Shown here one piece after another: positions 5,178 to 6,483 of a stretch of 6,483 nucleotides of DNA (the stretch's first letter is position 1; every line of letters begins with the position of its first letter). The notes beneath the pieces are model-generated. The model did no database searches. It saw only the letters and a program-made list of their open reading frames with translations, and was not told where the DNA came from. The stretch comes from Alphaproteobacteria bacterium (lineage in GTDB: Bacteria; Pseudomonadota; Alphaproteobacteria; Micropepsales; Micropepsaceae). The DNA lies in the NCBI GenBank assembly GCA_028869355.1, contig JAGWSK010000283.1, positions 1-6,483 of the forward strand, read 5' to 3'. The position numbers and the translations under genes are program-made.

Positions 5178-6483
5178 ATGGCGAATTTCAAAAGTGATGT
5201 GGTGATTGTCGGTGTCGGCGGCGCCGGCGGAATCATCGCCGCGGAGCTCAGCAAGGCCGGCATGAAGGTTCTCGGCCTCGAGCGCGGACCCCGGCTGCAG
5301 ACGAAAGATTTCGAGCCGCATGACGAGCTGCGTTATTTCCAGCGCCAGGACCTCCGCCCGAACTCGAAGACACAGCCGGTGACCTGGCGCTCGGACACGA
5401 GCAAACGCGCGGCACCGATGCGAACGTTGAATTACGGCGCGCAGGCGGGCGGCGGCACGGTCCATTACGGGTCATTGTCGTGGCGCATGCATGAGAATGA
5501 TTTCCGCGCCCGCTCAGCCACACTCGAGCGTTATGGCGCATCGGCAATCCCGGCCGATTCATCGCTGAGCGACTGGCCGGTCAGCTATGCCGATCTGGAA
5601 CCCCACTATGATCGCGCAGAATATGAGCTCGGCGTCTCCGGGCAGGCGGGGAATGTCCAGGGCCGCAAAAATCCGGCGGGAAATATTTTCGAATCGCCGC
5701 GACACCGCGAATATCCGCTGCCGCCGCTGGATGCGGATGAGGCAGGACTGATCTTCAACGAAGCAGCGCAAAAAGCCGGTTATCACCCGTTCTCGTCGCC
5801 GCGCGCGATCCTGTCACAGCCCTATAATGGCAGATCGGGATGCACCTATTGCGGATTCTGTCAGGCCTTTGGCTGCCATATCGGCGCCAAATCCAGCATT
5901 CTCGTCACCAAGCTTCCCGAAGCCGATCGCAGCGGCAATTTCACGCTGCTGACCGGCGCGATGGTGTACCGCGTCAATACCGACAACAGCGGACGCGCGA
6001 CCGGCGTGTCATTCTATGGACCGGACGGGTCGGACAACAATGTCGACGCGGACCTCGTCATCCTCGCGCCGTTTGTCTATGACAACACGCGTCTGCTGCT
6101 GTTGTCCAAATCGGCAAAATTCCCCGACGGCCTGGCGAATTCCAGCGGCCATGTCGGCAAACATTTCATGGCCCATATTGGTACCCGCGTCCAAATCGCC
6201 TTCGATGACCGGCACGTGAACATTTTCATGGGCCCGAGCGCACAGAAACATTCGATCGACGACTTCAACTCCGACAATTTCGATCACGGGGGGCTGGGAT
6301 TTATTCGCGGTGCGCAGATTTCGGTCGCCCCGGTGGCGCTCGAAGGCGGCCCGATCGGCGAATCGACCATGAACCCGCCGCCGGGCGTGCCATCCTGGGG
6401 TGCGGCATGGCGCGATTTCTTCGCCAAATATTACACCCGCCACGCGGCCATCGTCGCGCAGACCGAAGACCTGCCCTACCCCT
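5178..6483 (+). CDS. GMC-family FAD dehydrogenase large subunit (3' end outside the window)
   Basis: 435 codons are visible and the frame is open at the right edge. Residues 7-35 form the FAD-binding Rossmann motif (DVVIVGVGGAGG, GxGxxG at 12-17, Glu35 ending the second strand). GGGTVHYGS (91-99) matches the flavin-contact loop of GMC enzymes. Cys222, Cys225, Cys228 and Cys233 form CTYCGFC-x4-C, a cysteine cluster seen in gluconate/FAD-glucose dehydrogenase-type subunits and possibly an iron-sulfur site. The second GMC signature region reads ILAPFVYDNTRLLLLS, keeping RLLLLS but differing from the common AGAIESP part. The catalytic His/Asn pair in the C-terminal GMC domain lies beyond the edge. 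There is no signal peptide, so export probably occurs by piggyback with the Tat-bearing small subunit. It would oxidise an alcohol, sugar or sugar acid and pass electrons to a cytochrome c; the substrate is unknown. Confidence 0.9.
   Translation, partial: MANFKSDVVIVGVGGAGGIIAAELSKAGMKVLGLERGPRLQTKDFEPHDELRYFQRQDLRPNSKTQPVTWRSDTSKRAAPMRTLNYGAQAGGGTVHYGSLSWRMHENDFRARSATLERYGASAIPADSSLSDWPVSYADLEPHYDRAEYELGVSGQAGNVQGRKNPAGNIFESPRHREYPLPPLDADEAGLIFNEAAQKAGYHPFSSPRAILSQPYNGRSGCTYCGFCQAFGCHIGAKSSILVTKLPEADRSGNFTLLTGAMVYRVNTDNSGRATGVSFYGPDGSDNNVDADLVILAPFVYDNTRLLLLSKSAKFPDGLANSSGHVGKHFMAHIGTRVQIAFDDRHVNIFMGPSAQKHSIDDFNSDNFDHGGLGFIRGAQISVAPVALEGGPIGESTMNPPPGVPSWGAAWRDFFAKYYTRHAAIVAQTEDLPYP
5841..5876 (+). 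other. Four-cysteine motif in the GMC dehydrogenase
   Basis: These codons encode Cys-x2-Cys-x2-Cys-x4-Cys (residues 222-233). Related FAD-dependent sugar dehydrogenases carry a cysteine cluster that binds an iron-sulfur centre between FAD and the heme subunit. The exact cluster type here cannot be decided from the spacing alone. Confidence 0.55.

Noticed and set aside
5016..5562. Minus-strand open frames opposite the dehydrogenase subunits
   Set aside because: Both plus-strand genes have diagnostic motifs (DPVYGGN, GxGxxG). The reverse frames are Arg- and Ala-rich without domains.

Overview
The window looks like a piece of a high-GC alphaproteobacterial chromosome. Base composition, codon use and the style of the palindromic intergenic repeat all suggest the Bradyrhizobium/Rhodopseudomonas/Afipia side of the Rhizobiales. 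This placement is a judgement from composition and protein style, not from a database match. Nothing in the window points to a phage, plasmid, transposon, CRISPR array, tRNA or rRNA.

Layout: positions 1-122 carry what may be the first 40 codons of a minus-strand gene leaving the window on the left. Positions 123-239 are a short divergent intergenic region. From 240 onward five plus-strand genes follow closely, with gaps of 56, 9, 8 and 2 nt: (1) a secreted fusion protein with a carboxypeptidase-regulatory-like domain, a one-heme cytochrome c domain (CxxCH) and a Vgb/streptogramin-lyase-type beta-propeller; (2) a secreted SMP-30/gluconolactonase-type lactonase; (3) an exported metal-dependent amidohydrolase; (4) a Tat-exported gluconate 2-dehydrogenase subunit 3-type small subunit; (5) the matching GMC-type FAD dehydrogenase large subunit with a four-cysteine motif, cut by the right window edge. 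This looks like one operon.

How the genes may work together (inference): genes 4 and 5 would form a periplasmic flavin dehydrogenase oxidising an alcohol or sugar-like substrate. The lactonase could open a lactone product, and the amidohydrolase could cut an amide, lactam or related bond. The heme domain of gene 1 could accept electrons or sense redox state while its propeller binds or cleaves a cyclic ester. The real substrate cannot be read from the sequence.

The most unusual local structure is a roughly 100-nt mosaic of three palindromes at about 2971-3073. It sits in frame between a good ribosome binding site with a GTG start and the hydrophobic signal-peptide core of the amidohydrolase. 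It reads as a REP-like repeat inserted into the coding sequence, adding about 35 codons and also placing a second Shine-Dalgarno-like sequence next to an internal ATG.
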